A model generated the notes under the pieces. The model was not told the DNA's origin and did not search any database. It saw only the letters and a list, made by a program, of their open reading frames with translations. A stretch of 64,000 bases of DNA from Bufo bufo (Eukaryota; Chordata; Amphibia; Anura; Bufonidae), in contig NC_053397.1 in NCBI RefSeq assembly GCF_905171765.1, forward strand, positions 109,385,295 to 109,449,294, read 5' to 3'. This document shows, one piece after another, positions 1 through 10,153 of the stretch. How positions within the stretch are numbered: position 1 is the stretch's first letter; the number at the start of each line of letters is the position of its first letter. The position numbers and the translations under genes were made by a program.

Positions 1-3000
1 CGGTTGGAGAGCTCAAGAGGGGAGCCAGTTACGCCTTCCCTGGCTACTTTGGTCGGGCTCTTTTTTTTTGAGAACCGTTTCCGTCTATTGATATTAGACC
101 CAGTCTCACTACCCTCTGCACTTTCGTAGTGTGAAGACTGGGTCTCATCGGCCCGGTCTAGTCTCCTAATCTCCGCACTTAGCTCCCTGTCCTCTAGGGT
201 CTCCGAACTACGGGAGCCCGCCACTTGGGGAGGGGCAGACATCACCCCATTTTGGTGGGGCTCCTTCTGTTCCCTCTCCGCCTGGCGCCTCTCCCTCCGC
301 CTCTGCCGGGACGGACCGCTCTTGGTCTTCACCGACCCCTTAACTCGACTGTCTCCGCCAGCACCCGCCTCAGCCGAAGAGACCTCCCGGCCCACTCCTG
401 CGTGAGCTCGGGCCGCATTGACCTCTGAGAGGGGACAGCGACTAAATGGGTGTCCGAGCACACCACACAAGTTGCACCTAATCTCCACACAAGATGCGGC
501 AAGGTGACCTGTCCCTCCACACAACGCGCACTTCTGCACTTGGCAGCTGGCGCTGAAGTGTGAAGGGCTGCCACACTTGTGACAGAGCTTAGGCTGCCCC
601 CTGTAGAAAACGAGGATCCTATCCCGGCCGATGAAGGCAGAGGATGGAATGTGGGAAACCGTGCTTCCTAGACATTTCAACTTCACATTGAAAGTCCAGG
701 CTCCCGACCAAATGCCAAATTCGTCCAGGTTTTTGGATGGTACACCCTGGACGTCCCCATACCCACTTAGCCACGTCAGAATATCAACGCAAGAAAGTGA
801 TTCGTTACGGGTTAAAACGGTCACCTTCTTGACGTTGTTCTGCCGGGTTATCGCCTGAGCGAAAAAACCCTTCCAATCCGGTAAGTTCTTCACCAGCTCA
901 TATCCAGACCAGAAAAGCTCTAGGCCCTCCGGCCGGGCAAAGCTGATGTCGAACTCCCTGGAACCATAGGGATGTATCAGGGCGAAGATGTCAGCCACCC
1001 TGAAACCCATCTCAAGCAGGAGCTCCACCACCCTTTTTCTCGTAGGGCAGGCATCATTGCTTCTCCACTTGAGACAGACTACATTCCGTCTGGTCCCAGG
1101 GCCGGTTGTGGGCAGGGACCAGGTGGTCTCGCCCCCCCTTTCCTCTCGGAAAGCTCGCAGGCCATGCCTGTTTATCCATAAGGATAGGTCCACCTTCTCA
1201 CCCTCTACTGTCATTGAGCTCTCCCCCTTTTTGAGGGCCTCCAGGAGCCGCCGCTGTAAGTCACCAACCGCGACTCCTGGGAATGAGGAAGCCAACGAGG
1301 ATAGCCCCTCCCCCCCCACGGCCGCAGCCACACTGGCATAAGTTCTGCCAGGTGTTACGGCCGCAGGAGGGGCAACCGAACCGGCCCCCCCCACTACACT
1401 AGTACCAGATGCCACGCCGGAACCCTCCGGAGGGCGGACACCAGGAGCCGCAGCCGCCGCTTTCTCAGCGACGGTCCGCTGTCTCCCAGCATCCACCCCA
1501 CCTTTGGGACCCGATGCGGCACCCCCACCAACACCCCTACCAGCACCCTGCTTACACACACCCTGTCTCCCTGCTGGGACAGCTGGTGCAACTGGTGTCG
1601 CCATATCACTTCTAGAATCATTAACTTTATTAGCCCTATTATTATTTACACTGCCACTGCCACTGGCCAAGCCACTCCCCTCCCCTGCTGCCCTTAGGAT
1701 CTGGGCATGAGCAACCGCACTCCTCCCCTCCCCAGCACTTAATTCAGCGCTGGAGGAGGAGGCAGAGACAGGGGGGGCATGCCCAGTGGCAATGTACATG
1801 GCCATATACTCTGGCGCAATGTACCCCTCTTTCACTTTCCTTACAGAGGACCGGAGCGCTGCAGGCTGATCCTTTCCAGCAGCTCCGGCCCCTGGTTCCT
1901 CAATGCGCAGGCGCTTGTTTACTGCGCCTGCGCAATTACTCACAGCTCCGGGCGTGCATCCGGAAGCCCGGCCGGGCACCCCCCCAGCCACGCCCACATG
2001 CGCGCCGATAGGAGGACGCCCAGACACACCCCCGGACACACCCCCGGCCACGCCTCCAGCCGCGCTCTCCGCTGCATCCCCTGATCCCCGCCGCACTTTT
2101 GCAGGTGCAGGCGGAGACTCAGGGCTATTACCACTTTGAGTGGGAGGGACGGCGATCCCGTCACACCGCCCCAGCACCACCCCACATACCGGAACGGCAG
2201 GCAGAGCAGTAGCCAGAGCGGTGGGCGGGGCCACCTCTTTCACAGGAGCTGACTCCGGCGCCGGACCACCCCCCCTCCCACTGGGGAGTGGCCATCAGTA
2301 CCGGAGGCTCCCACTTGAGCTAAGATTTTGCCGCTTCCTCCATCACCCATGTCAGCAATCGGCGCCATCTTGGAATGGATGTTACTTGCTACAGGCAGTG
2401 AATTGGGGACACTAACCTGCGGAGCACCTGGCACAGACTTTTCAGCCTGCACCAAGCGCTCCGCAGGAACATAGATGAAATGTGTCTCCACTGCCTGCTG
2501 TTTTTCCTTCTTCTTGTTTTTCTTCTTTTTTTTTTTTTCCTTGCCGGTTTCTTCCAACAGCTCATCACCGAAAACAAAGTTCTGCAACTGGACAGGGGAT
2601 TCCAGCCGACGAATCTCCTCCATCAGCCCTCCTCCTCCGCCCTCCTCTTCACTGAAGGCCTCTGCGGCCGACGATAATTCTCCCTCGGACGAGGGCAACC
2701 CTGCTTGTTGCGCCGGGATACTACAATCACCTGGCACAGACCACTGCGAGTCAGGAGGGGCTGGCGCGGGCTCCGGCCGGACCGACCGACGAGTGACAGA
2801 CGCGGACACCACGCCAGGTATGCGGCTATCCTTGTCTTCACTGTCGCTGTTTGCGCTCTGCTCTCTCCTTTTCTCCTCCATCTCCAGGAATCTCTCCTCA
2901 TTTAGGAGTTTTTCCCTAAAAGGTCCACTTTCATTCAGAAGCCTTTCCCTTCTTTCCTGTGCCTCTTTTACCTCCTTCTTGAGCACCTTAATTTTTTCAG

Positions 3001-3355
3001 AAATAGGAGCCCTTTTCTTACTATTCGTGACATTAGCCTTTGCCCTAAGCATTTTCAGCTCCTGGCTCAGGCTCTTGAGGTGCCGCCCCAGCTCCTTGAA
3101 TTCATGGAGGTGGTACGCCACGCGGGAGCTGTAGGTTTGGGTAGCCTCTTTCTCCCTCCGGGACCCCCAACCTACCTGGGACGACACCTCCTGATCCTCT
3201 GCTTGTGACTTCAGGTCTTCAGGGGGGACTCGGCTGCCACTACCGCGTCCTGATGTGGTTGCCCCCTCGCTGCCATCACTCCTGGCCGGTCTCTGTAGCT
3301 CCTTACTCCCCTCCGACCCAAGCCGGGGAGCAGGAGTGTTCCTCTGGGAAGCCAT
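1..3355 (-). pseudogene. LINE copy A ORF1 (Tx1-like, CCHC), 3' part outside the window
   Basis: This is the nucleic-acid-binding ORF1 of a Tx1-clade-like LINE, expected to coat the element RNA. The minus-strand ATG is at 3355-3353 (MASQRN). Visible parts in order are a Ser/Gly-rich N-terminus, a charged coiled-coil stretch (about residues 75-165), an acidic region, a Lys-rich run, Pro/Ala low complexity, a conserved domain (about 1250-640), and CCHC knuckles near 430-600. The frame that starts at the ATG stops at 2240. A C-run at 2269-2275 has 7 C where copy B, which stays open there, has 8, so a 1-nt loss is likely. Downstream the coding frame appears to continue to the window edge without an end. 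The LINE identification is strong because it matches copies B, C and E throughout. Confidence 0.85.
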
Positions 3356-3553
3356 GGCCTCAGGACCCCACCAGCTCCCTAGGGAGAGGCAGGGCCTGGG
3401 CTGGGGAGAGATGTTGAGGAACTCCCCGCAAGTCTGGAACTCCTCCTGGGGAGCAGGTGTTAAGAAACTCCCCAGAGAGGCCTGTGCTTGGAAGTTGTGG
3501 AGAGCTCTGAATCACACAACCTCTTACAGCAGCTGCAGACACCAGACACACCC
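3356..3553 (-). other. LINE copy A 5' UTR
   Basis: About 200 bp separate the ORF1 ATG from the minisatellite boundary. The same 200-bp block precedes ORF1 in copies B, C and E, so it is the 5' end of the element. It ends where the sequence changes to the hAT minisatellite at 3554. No promoter element could be assigned. Confidence 0.75.
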
Positions 3554-3655
3554 AAGCCTGAATCTCTGCTATGGGACCTCTCTCCTCTGTCTGGGTGCCG
3601 GGGCCTAAAAATATCTGACAATGGCCTGTTCCAGTGGTGGGTGACATGAAGCCTG
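3554..3655. repeat. hAT minisatellite piece (target site of LINE A), cut by the DIRS element
   Basis: It matches almost one unit of the 120-bp tandem repeat found at 56,431-56,815 and continues on the far side of the DIRS insertion at 9,367. The first 23 bases (3554-3576) are the segment repeated at every LINE boundary in the window. It carries the same GAATCTCTG variant as the 5' flank of copy E. Confidence 0.85.
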
Positions 3656-3664
3656 ATTTTATTT

Positions 3665-3819
3665 CAAGACACGGAGGCTCATATTGCGTATCTTTCTTTA
3701 CTAACCAAACCACAGCAGCAAAGAAAAAACTTAGAAGATTAACATATCTCCATGGTAACAATCCCTCCTCCCTGCTCCCCTATAAATAGTCTCTGTGACA
3801 GGAAGTCTTCCTCTTTCTT
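3665..3819 (+). repeat. DIRS left inverted terminal repeat
   Basis: It begins with AAGACACGGAGG and runs to CCTCTTTCTT. Its reverse complement occurs at 9,167-9,319 with few differences. The outermost bases (3659-3664) are unique to the left end and are mirrored only in the internal complementary region. Confidence 0.9.
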
Positions 3820-4530
3820 TGCTGCTGCCACAGTTAAGTACACTGTGTCCCTGACATTGTAGGGTTTTACTTGATTATTACATTTTGTGTCCTATTTGGG
3901 TTTTTTCTGTTGGTTTTTCTTTCTTACAGGACGAGGGTTTTTCTTCTTCCTCTTTGTTTTCTTCTCATTGTGGGTTCTTCTAATATATTAGTCTAGGCTC
4001 AGTTTTTTTTCCCTACAGGTGACTGGCGCTTATCTGCCACCCCTCGGTCTCTTTGCACCGATGGCGTTTCCTCCCCCTGTTTTTCTCTATCTCTCCCTAT
4101 GTCCTCTTTCTGTGCCCTCTCTTTTGATGGTCCAGATTTCTTTTCCTACAGTACCTGCTTCCTGTATTCCGGTTCTTTCCCGTCTGCCGATCCCGCTTAG
4201 TAGGCCCCATCCGAGGTCTCGCGGGATTCTCGGCGGCCATCTTGCTTCACCCACTTTCACTGTCTTCGTGCCGCTCCTCCGCTCCTTCCTACTTCCGGTT
4301 GTTGAGCGCGCGTTCCCCTTGCCACACCCCTTCTTCCGGCGCTCCGTTCGGCTCCACACTCTGCCGCTGCGTCTTTGGGGTGACTTACCCCGGCTAGGTT
4401 AGATTGTGTTTCGGCCCTCACTGTTTGTGTTCTGTCTCTGCCTGCTGCACTCGGTGCAGTCAGTACTCAGATCAGGTTCTGCCCATCAGGTTGATTTCTT
4501 ATTGCCTTGTCCCCTGCTGGACGGCCTATC

Positions 4531-5942
4531 ATGTCCCATTTGCCACCTCTGCATGCACATACTGATGTGTCCGAAGTGGAGTCTCCCTCCCCTCCTGCTG
4601 CACCCGTTCCCAGTGGTTCCATGCCCACTATGGATCCTTCCCAGGCAGATGCCTTCCAGCGATCCGTTTCTGAGGCAATCATAGCGGCGATGGGATCTAT
4701 GTCCCATTCCCTATCTAAGTCTATTGCTGAAGCCTTTAAGGCACAACCCCCTCCGCCTAGGGTTACTACCCAACCAGAGCCTGTTTCCCATCCTGCCTCC
4801 AGAACCATGTTGACTGGTGTGTCTGCCACCCATGAAAGCATGCCCGGTCCGCGCAAAAGAGCCTTATCCCGCCAGGCAGAAAAGGCGAGGAGCTGGAAAT
4901 GTGCTAGAGCACAAGCAGATTCTATTTCCGGATCCGATTTCGGGTCCGATGATGAGGAGGCTAGATATGAGGTTGAGGATTTTCCTGATGCAGACCTGCC
5001 TGTCTCCCCGCCCGACCGAGCCAATATCATGTCCTCCACCACTGCGGCAGGGACTTCGGCCTCAGAGGTTATTCAGGGCCAATCTGGTCCCTTGACGACC
5101 CCTTCGGGGAGCCGCTTTTTGATCCCGATTCCTTACACCGTCCAAGGTCCGCTGAGTGGGTTCCTCTGGACCATGTAGCTCAGTACCTGGAATCGAGAGT
5201 CCGCTGTCCTCTTAGCAAGGAGGCGAGAAACAAATTGAAAGCCGAATGCCCTCGGCCCTTGATTGCAAATAAGATTTGCGAGACTCTAGTCGTGGATCCC
5301 AAAATGGCTCAATTCCTATCAAAATCCAGCTGGAACCCCAGGAAGGGCTTAAAATCTGCCCTTAAGGCGTGCCAGGATATACTCCTGGACGTGTTTGGCC
5401 CGCTAGCTAAGATTTTTGAGATGGCTGAGTCCGCCAGGGCGGCTAATGAATCAGTTGACCCGGAGGAGCTCCGTGGTTGGGCCCAACAAGCCATATGTAT
5501 AGCCGGTAATGTTAATACCTCCCTCTCAATCGAAAGACAGAAGGCGATTTTGTTTAAAATCGAGCCTAAGTTGGCTAACTTAGCCCTTTCTGAGTCAGGT
5601 AGCAAAGCGCAGGGCCTCCTCTTTGGTGACTCGTTCATCAAAGATATGGGCAAGTTTGTGGGAGCATTCACGGCACTTGATAAGGCCCAATCCTCGATGA
5701 AGAGGGTATTCCAGCCTCGTTTCTCTAACAGGGTCGGCAGTTCCAGGGGCCGCCTGTCCGGCCGCTCCTCGTTTCAGACCCGGGGCTTGGGTCGAGGCTC
5801 CTACAACCACCGCTCCTTTACCCAGAGGTCCTCCTTCCAGGATTCCAGACAACCGACGGGTTTCTTTCCGTCACGTCGTGCCCCCAGTCGTAGAGGCTTC
5901 AGAGGAAATTCCGGCTCCCGTCGTCCCTTCGGTAAGTACCGC
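4531..5942 (+). pseudogene. DIRS ORF1 (Gag-like), frameshifted
   Basis: This is the putative structural protein of the DIRS element. The first in-frame ATG is at 4531 (MSHLPP). The N-terminal part is Ser/Pro-rich with an acidic patch (SDFGSDDEEARYEVEDF, about residues 130-146). That frame stops at 5178, while the continuation (LDDPFGEPLFDPD onward) is one frame over, so an indel lies around 5,060-5,095. The second part contains an alpha-helical region and an Arg/Gly/Ser-rich tail (about 5,700-5,930) suited to nucleic-acid binding. The tail runs without a stop into the RT domain in the same frame. No CCHC knuckle is present. Function is inferred from position. Confidence 0.75.
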
Positions 5943-7954
5943 ACCCCTTCTTTCTTCTCCACACTGTGTAGGGGCAGACTCCGAAATTTTTCTCGTGCTT
6001 GGTCCGCTATAACCACAGACGTTTGGGTGTTGTCCACGATTCTAGGTTTTCAAATAGAGCTGGTGGGGTTTACGAATTTTCTTTCACCTCCCAATCCGAT
6101 GGTCGTCTTTTCCGAGACCCTCCACTACATAGACAAGGAGCTTATGGAGCTGCGACAAAAGGAGGCGATCGAATGCGCTCCGGAATTCCCCGAAGGTGTC
6201 CTAAGCACTGTCTTCTTGGTACGCAAGAAGGGCGGTCAGATGCGCCCTGTCATCAACCTGCGTCCCCTGAACAGTTTTGTGCGTTATCGGCACTTCAAAA
6301 TGGAGGGCATCCACCTCCTCAGGGACCTTCTTCTCCAAGGGGATTGGATGGTGAAGCTAGATCTAAAAGACGCGTACCTCACCGTCCCTGTGGAAGAGTC
6401 TTCCAGAGATCTACTTCGTTTCCGTTGGAGGGACGAGATTTGGCGTTTCACCTGCCTTCCTTTCGGTCTCTCCTCGGCCCCGTGGTGCTTCATCAAGCTC
6501 ATGCGGCCGGTCGTCGCATGGCTCCGCAGTCGAAGAGTCAGACTCATTATATATCTGGACGACATCCACTTGTTGGCCCTGGACATCACCTCGAGTCTGT
6601 TATCCAGGCTGGGTTTTCTCATCTACTACGACAAATCCGTGCTGACCCCAGCACGAATTATGGAGTTTCTGGGTTTTTCCGTAGATTCAGTAACGGAGAC
6701 CCTCAGTCTTCCAATGACGAAGATCAGGGAGATCCGCAAGGAGCTGCGAAGGACACTAATGGTGCCACAGATTTGTCTTCGGCATCTTGCTCGGATCATC
6801 GGCCTTCTGTCCTCATCCATCCAAGCAGTCTTTCCGGCTCCTCTACATTACCGGGCCCTCCAACGCCTGAAGACAGCACACTTACACGAGGGGGCCTCAT
6901 ACGTGGATCTGATCTCCCTGGATGCGAAACTCGGGACGAGATTCGCTGGTGGATCGGCAACCTTCAGGCCTGGAATGGTAAGGCGATCTGTGGTCCTCGC
7001 CCGGATTTTACAGTGGACTCCGATGCCAGCCTTCTGGGCTGGGGAGCTCACTGCGACGGCATATCTACCGGGGGTCGTTGGTCGGAAGAGGAATCTCCAT
7101 TGCATATCAACGCTTTGGAACTTCTGGCGGGCTCCTTCGCTATCCGCAGTTTTGCGAAGAACACAGCCAGGGCTTGCATTCGATTACGCATGGACAACAT
7201 GTCCGCTGTCCGCTATGTCAATGCCATGGGCGGTACACATTCTCCTATGCTTTCGCATCTGGCCAAGGAGCTCTGGTCTTTCTGTCTCAGCCAGGAACTT
7301 ACGGTCATGGCGGAATACTTAACGGGTTCGCACAACGTCCACGCGGATTGGAGTTCTCGTTATCTCCGGGATGCCAGCGACTGGAAATTAGACTCAAGGG
7401 TGTTCTCTGCCATCTCCTCGCTCTGGGATCCTGCTTGTATAGACCTCTTTGCTTCCCGTTTGAACAAACAACTACCACGGTTCTTCAGTTGGCGTCCGGA
7501 TCCAGAAGCGGAAGCAGTGGACGCGTTCCTTCAAGACTGGTCCGGGTTCCTTCATTACGCCTTTCCTCCGTTCTCAATGATCCCGAGGGTCCTGAGTCAA
7601 GTTCGTTTCCAGACAGCGGAGATCATCCTGATTGTCCCGTTTTGGACCACTCAGTCGTGGTTTCCCAACCTTTTGGAGCTCTTCACTCTTCCACCCTTTC
7701 TCCTGCCGGATCGTCCAGACCTTCTCTTAGGCCCAGGAGACAGTCGGCATCCTCTCCTTCTGGACGGCTCCCTTCGCCTGCTTGCTTGCAGGGTGTCGGG
7801 CGTTCCCACGACAGCAACGACCTTTCGGAGGCAACTAGGAGATTACTGGAGGAATCTTGGGCTCCCGGCACCAGACAGGCTTATAGAGCGGCCTGGAGAT
7901 CTTGGGCTGGTTGGTGCCTGGAGCGGGATTTGGATCCCGTTTCGGCCTCTGTAG
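5943..7954 (+). pseudogene. DIRS pol: reverse transcriptase, RNase H, methyltransferase-like domain
   Basis: RT motifs are visible: VFLVRKKGGQMRPVINLR, VKLDLKDAYL, LPFGLSSAPW and the catalytic YLDD (about 6,555). RNase H follows with VDSDAS, NALELLAG, RMDNMSA and HADWSS, giving the D-E-D-D set. Next comes a region starting CIDLFASRLN with an FPPF motif, the domain described in DIRS elements as Dam-like adenine methyltransferase. RT is in the frame of position 5235 and RNase H in the frame of 5999. The switch is near 6,926-6,933, where one base appears to be missing, so this copy makes no intact polyprotein. The C-terminal end overlaps the recombinase frame. Confidence 0.88.
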
Positions 7955-8739
7955 CGGAAATCCTGCGTTTCCTTACGTCCCTCTTTGAGGACGGGAAAGC
8001 TTACCGGACTATAAATATTTTCAGGTCCGCCATTTCTTCTTTTCACCTTGGCTTTGAAGGCCGCCCTGCAGGCCAACATCCGTTAATCTGTCGTTTGCTC
8101 AAGGGCTCTAGGATGTCCCGTCCTCCCAGACCACGTCTCTCTGCCACTTGGGACGTTTTACTAGTTTTGAGTTTCCTATCTTCCTGGCCATCCAATTCGG
8201 ATCTCTCCTTACGTCAGCTGTCGGCTAAACTGGTCACTTTGTTTTGCCTCATCTCCTGTAAGAGGGTGTCCGACGTTAGAGCTTTGGATTATGATGCCAG
8301 ATATTTTTCGCCTGAAGGCGTCACATTTGATATCTCTCGTCGGACTAAGACTCAGATTCGTTCGGTTTCTTATCCAGGTTTCCCCACAGTTCCTGCTCTT
8401 TGCCCTGTCTCTTGTTTGCGAGAGTATGAGTTCAGAACATTATCTCATTGGGTTAGCGGGGTTCCGCAATTGTTCCTCTCCTTCCGTCGGCCTTTTGCTC
8501 CGGTTACCACCACGATCTTGTCCCGGTGGGTGAAGTGGATCATGTCCTGGGCGGGGGTGGATACCTCTATCTTCACTGCCCACTCTGCTCGGAGTGCATC
8601 TTCCACTTCTATGATGGCGGGCGGTGCTCGCCTGGAAGACGTCATGAAGATTGCGGACTGGTCCAGAGTCTCCACTTTTAGAGAGTTTTATTTTCGTCCT
8701 ACTCCACATGTCTTTGCTTCGGTCATTGGTCAGCTTTGA
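7750..8739 (+). CDS. DIRS tyrosine recombinase
   Basis: This is a lambda-integrase-type recombinase that would join the circular cDNA to the target in place of a DDE integrase. An N-terminal core-binding-like region (TRQAYRAAWRSWAGWC) is followed by the catalytic domain. The putative catalytic set is Arg in CKRVSDV (8263-8265), His and Arg in AHSAR (8581-8583, 8590-8592), Trp in ADWS (8659-8661) and the nucleophile Tyr in REFYFRP (8689-8691). The frame is open over the whole domain and ends with TGA at 8737-8739, 3 bp before the ICR. The true start is uncertain because the frame extends upstream and overlaps the RNase H/methyltransferase frame, as is normal in DIRS elements. Confidence 0.88.
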   Translation, partial: SSPSGRLPSPACLQGVGRSHDSNDLSEATRRLLEESWAPGTRQAYRAAWRSWAGWCLERDLDPVSASVAEILRFLTSLFEDGKAYRTINIFRSAISSFHLGFEGRPAGQHPLICRLLKGSRMSRPPRPRLSATWDVLLVLSFLSSWPSNSDLSLRQLSAKLVTLFCLISCKRVSDVRALDYDARYFSPEGVTFDISRRTKTQIRSVSYPGFPTVPALCPVSCLREYEFRTLSHWVSGVPQLFLSFRRPFAPVTTTILSRWVKWIMSWAGVDTSIFTAHSARSASSTSMMAGGARLEDVMKIADWSRVSTFREFYFRPTPHVFASVIGQL

Positions 8740-8742
8740 ACT

Positions 8743-8841
8743 CGCAATATGAGCCTCCGTGTCTTGAAATAAAATTGTATGATTTTGCTAGTTTATGACG
8801 TAAAGTCATGATTTTATGAAAGACACGGAGGCGAGTATTGC
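8743..8841 (+). repeat. DIRS internal complementary region
   Basis: The first half is the reverse complement of the left terminus and the second half that of the right terminus. They meet in ...GAAATAAAATTGTATG..., which shares the ATT seen at both outer ends. In DIRS replication this region is thought to splint the two ends so that a closed circle can form. Confidence 0.92.
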
Positions 8842-9166
8842 CCTCCCTCTCTTTTGTCCCTTCTCCATGTTTATTTTATTCAGGTACTAGATCATATTTA
8901 TCTTACTTGTCTTTATGCTTATTATTATATTATTGCACTTTAATAGTCTTACGGCTGAGTCGCATGCACATGTTGCTTTAGTGGATCTTAGTATCCCCTC
9001 TATGTGATTTTATGTTTCTGTTTCTTCCAGGATGAATATATACTCAACCCCAGACGGATTTGTTCTGATCAGCGTTTGTTGTTCCAGTTCCGTTGTTGCA
9101 GTTCCAGTTTTGCCAGTTCTCGGCTGCTGTTCAGGTGTTTCCTGACGAATGAGGTGGCATCCTCCA

Positions 9167-9319
9167 AGAAAGAGGAAGACTTCCTGTCACAGAGACTATT
9201 TATAGGGGAGCAGGGAGGAGGGATTGTTACCATGGAGATATGTTAATCTTCTAAGTTTTTTCTTTGCTACTGTGGTTTGGTTAGTAAAGAAAGATACACA
9301 ATACTCGCCTCCGTGTCTT
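9167..9319 (-). repeat. DIRS right inverted terminal repeat
   Basis: Reverse complement of 3,665-3,819. It is followed by about 47 bp unique to the right end (9320-9366), whose complement lies in the second half of the ICR. Confidence 0.9.
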
Positions 9320-9366
9320 TCATAAAATCATGACTTTACGTCATAAACTAGCAAAATCATACAATT

Positions 9367-9404
9367 CTCTGCTATGACATGAAGCCTGATTCTCTGCTAT
9401 GGGA
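9367..9404. repeat. hAT minisatellite piece carrying the 3' flank of LINE B
   Basis: This continues the minisatellite interrupted at 3655. Bases 9382-9404 equal the 23-bp segment at 19,910-19,932, so they form the target duplication of copy B. Confidence 0.88.
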
Positions 9405-9726
9405 ACTCTTTTTTATTATAAAATTACAAAACGTTACATAAATAATTACAAGTACAGACATACAAAACTTAAACATAGACAGCATTCCAGCTGCCCCAGC
9501 CACATTCACACACACATTCATACCTACACATAAAACTACAAACCTACAATCTACAATAAATAACCTACAATAAATAACCTAAAATAAATAAAACTTACCC
9601 AGCCAGTTCGGCCGAAATAACCTAACCCAAAGAAATTGAAATAAAACACAGAATAAAATCAAACTCAAACGTAAATATGGCTACTTCGCCGTAACTCAAC
9701 TCCAGGCAACTTGCCCCTAAGCAAAA

Positions 9727-9753
9727 AAAATAATATTTTTTTTTATTATTATA

Positions 9754-9809
<56 letters not shown>

Positions 9810-9832
9810 TATATTTTTTATATATATATATA
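9727..9832. repeat. A/T-rich microsatellite in the LINE 3' UTR
   Basis: Runs of A and T, then about fifteen TTA units, then TA repeats. Length and unit composition vary among LINE copies (20,257-20,384; 41,268-41,318; 48,649-48,741), so it is a fast-changing part of the 3' UTR. Confidence 0.9.
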
Positions 9833-10153
9833 TAAACAACACTACAAACTACAAACTTACCCTAACCTAACCTGTCCCTAGCCATTCCCTATCCTAAACT
9901 AAAACTAAAACCCCCAGGACTGACCTCCGCCTCATGTCCTCTGCATGTCCGCATAGTCCGAGGCCAGCCCTACCTCCACCACCCGCATCCAGCCCTCGCC
10001 CCAAGTCCTCCCATGTCCGCGTAGTCCAGGACTGTATGTAGGCCTCCCCACACTTTGTAAGTGTCCCCCCCCCTCACCCTAACCCACCCAACCTAACTAA
10101 CTAACCCCCGCTTACCCTATCCTTCAACATAATATACACAATATATACAATAT

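Larger units (their letters stand above)
3656..9366 (+). mobile_element. DIRS-family tyrosine-recombinase retrotransposon, structurally complete
   Basis: The element has inverted terminal repeats, an internal complementary region (ICR), a gag-like region, RT, RNase H, a methyltransferase-like region and a tyrosine recombinase, which is the DIRS layout. The boundary is exact. The left flank ends GCCTG-ATT and the right end is CATACA-ATT followed by CTCTGC. The unoccupied minisatellite reads GCCTGATTCTCTGC, so insertion happened at a single ATT with no further target duplication. This is expected for recombination of a circular intermediate by a tyrosine recombinase. ORFs carry frameshifts near 5,090 and 6,930, so this copy is probably not autonomous. 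The stretch 8,842-9,166 between the ICR and the right repeat is AT-rich and apparently noncoding, as is 3,820-4,530. Confidence 0.93.

Noticed and set aside
988..1341. A 117-codon plus-strand frame, repeated with few changes at 17,328, 40,177, 46,118 and 53,912.
   Set aside because: It lies antisense to the conserved ORF1 domain in every copy. Its conservation follows from the LINE coding sequence, and it has no family resemblance.
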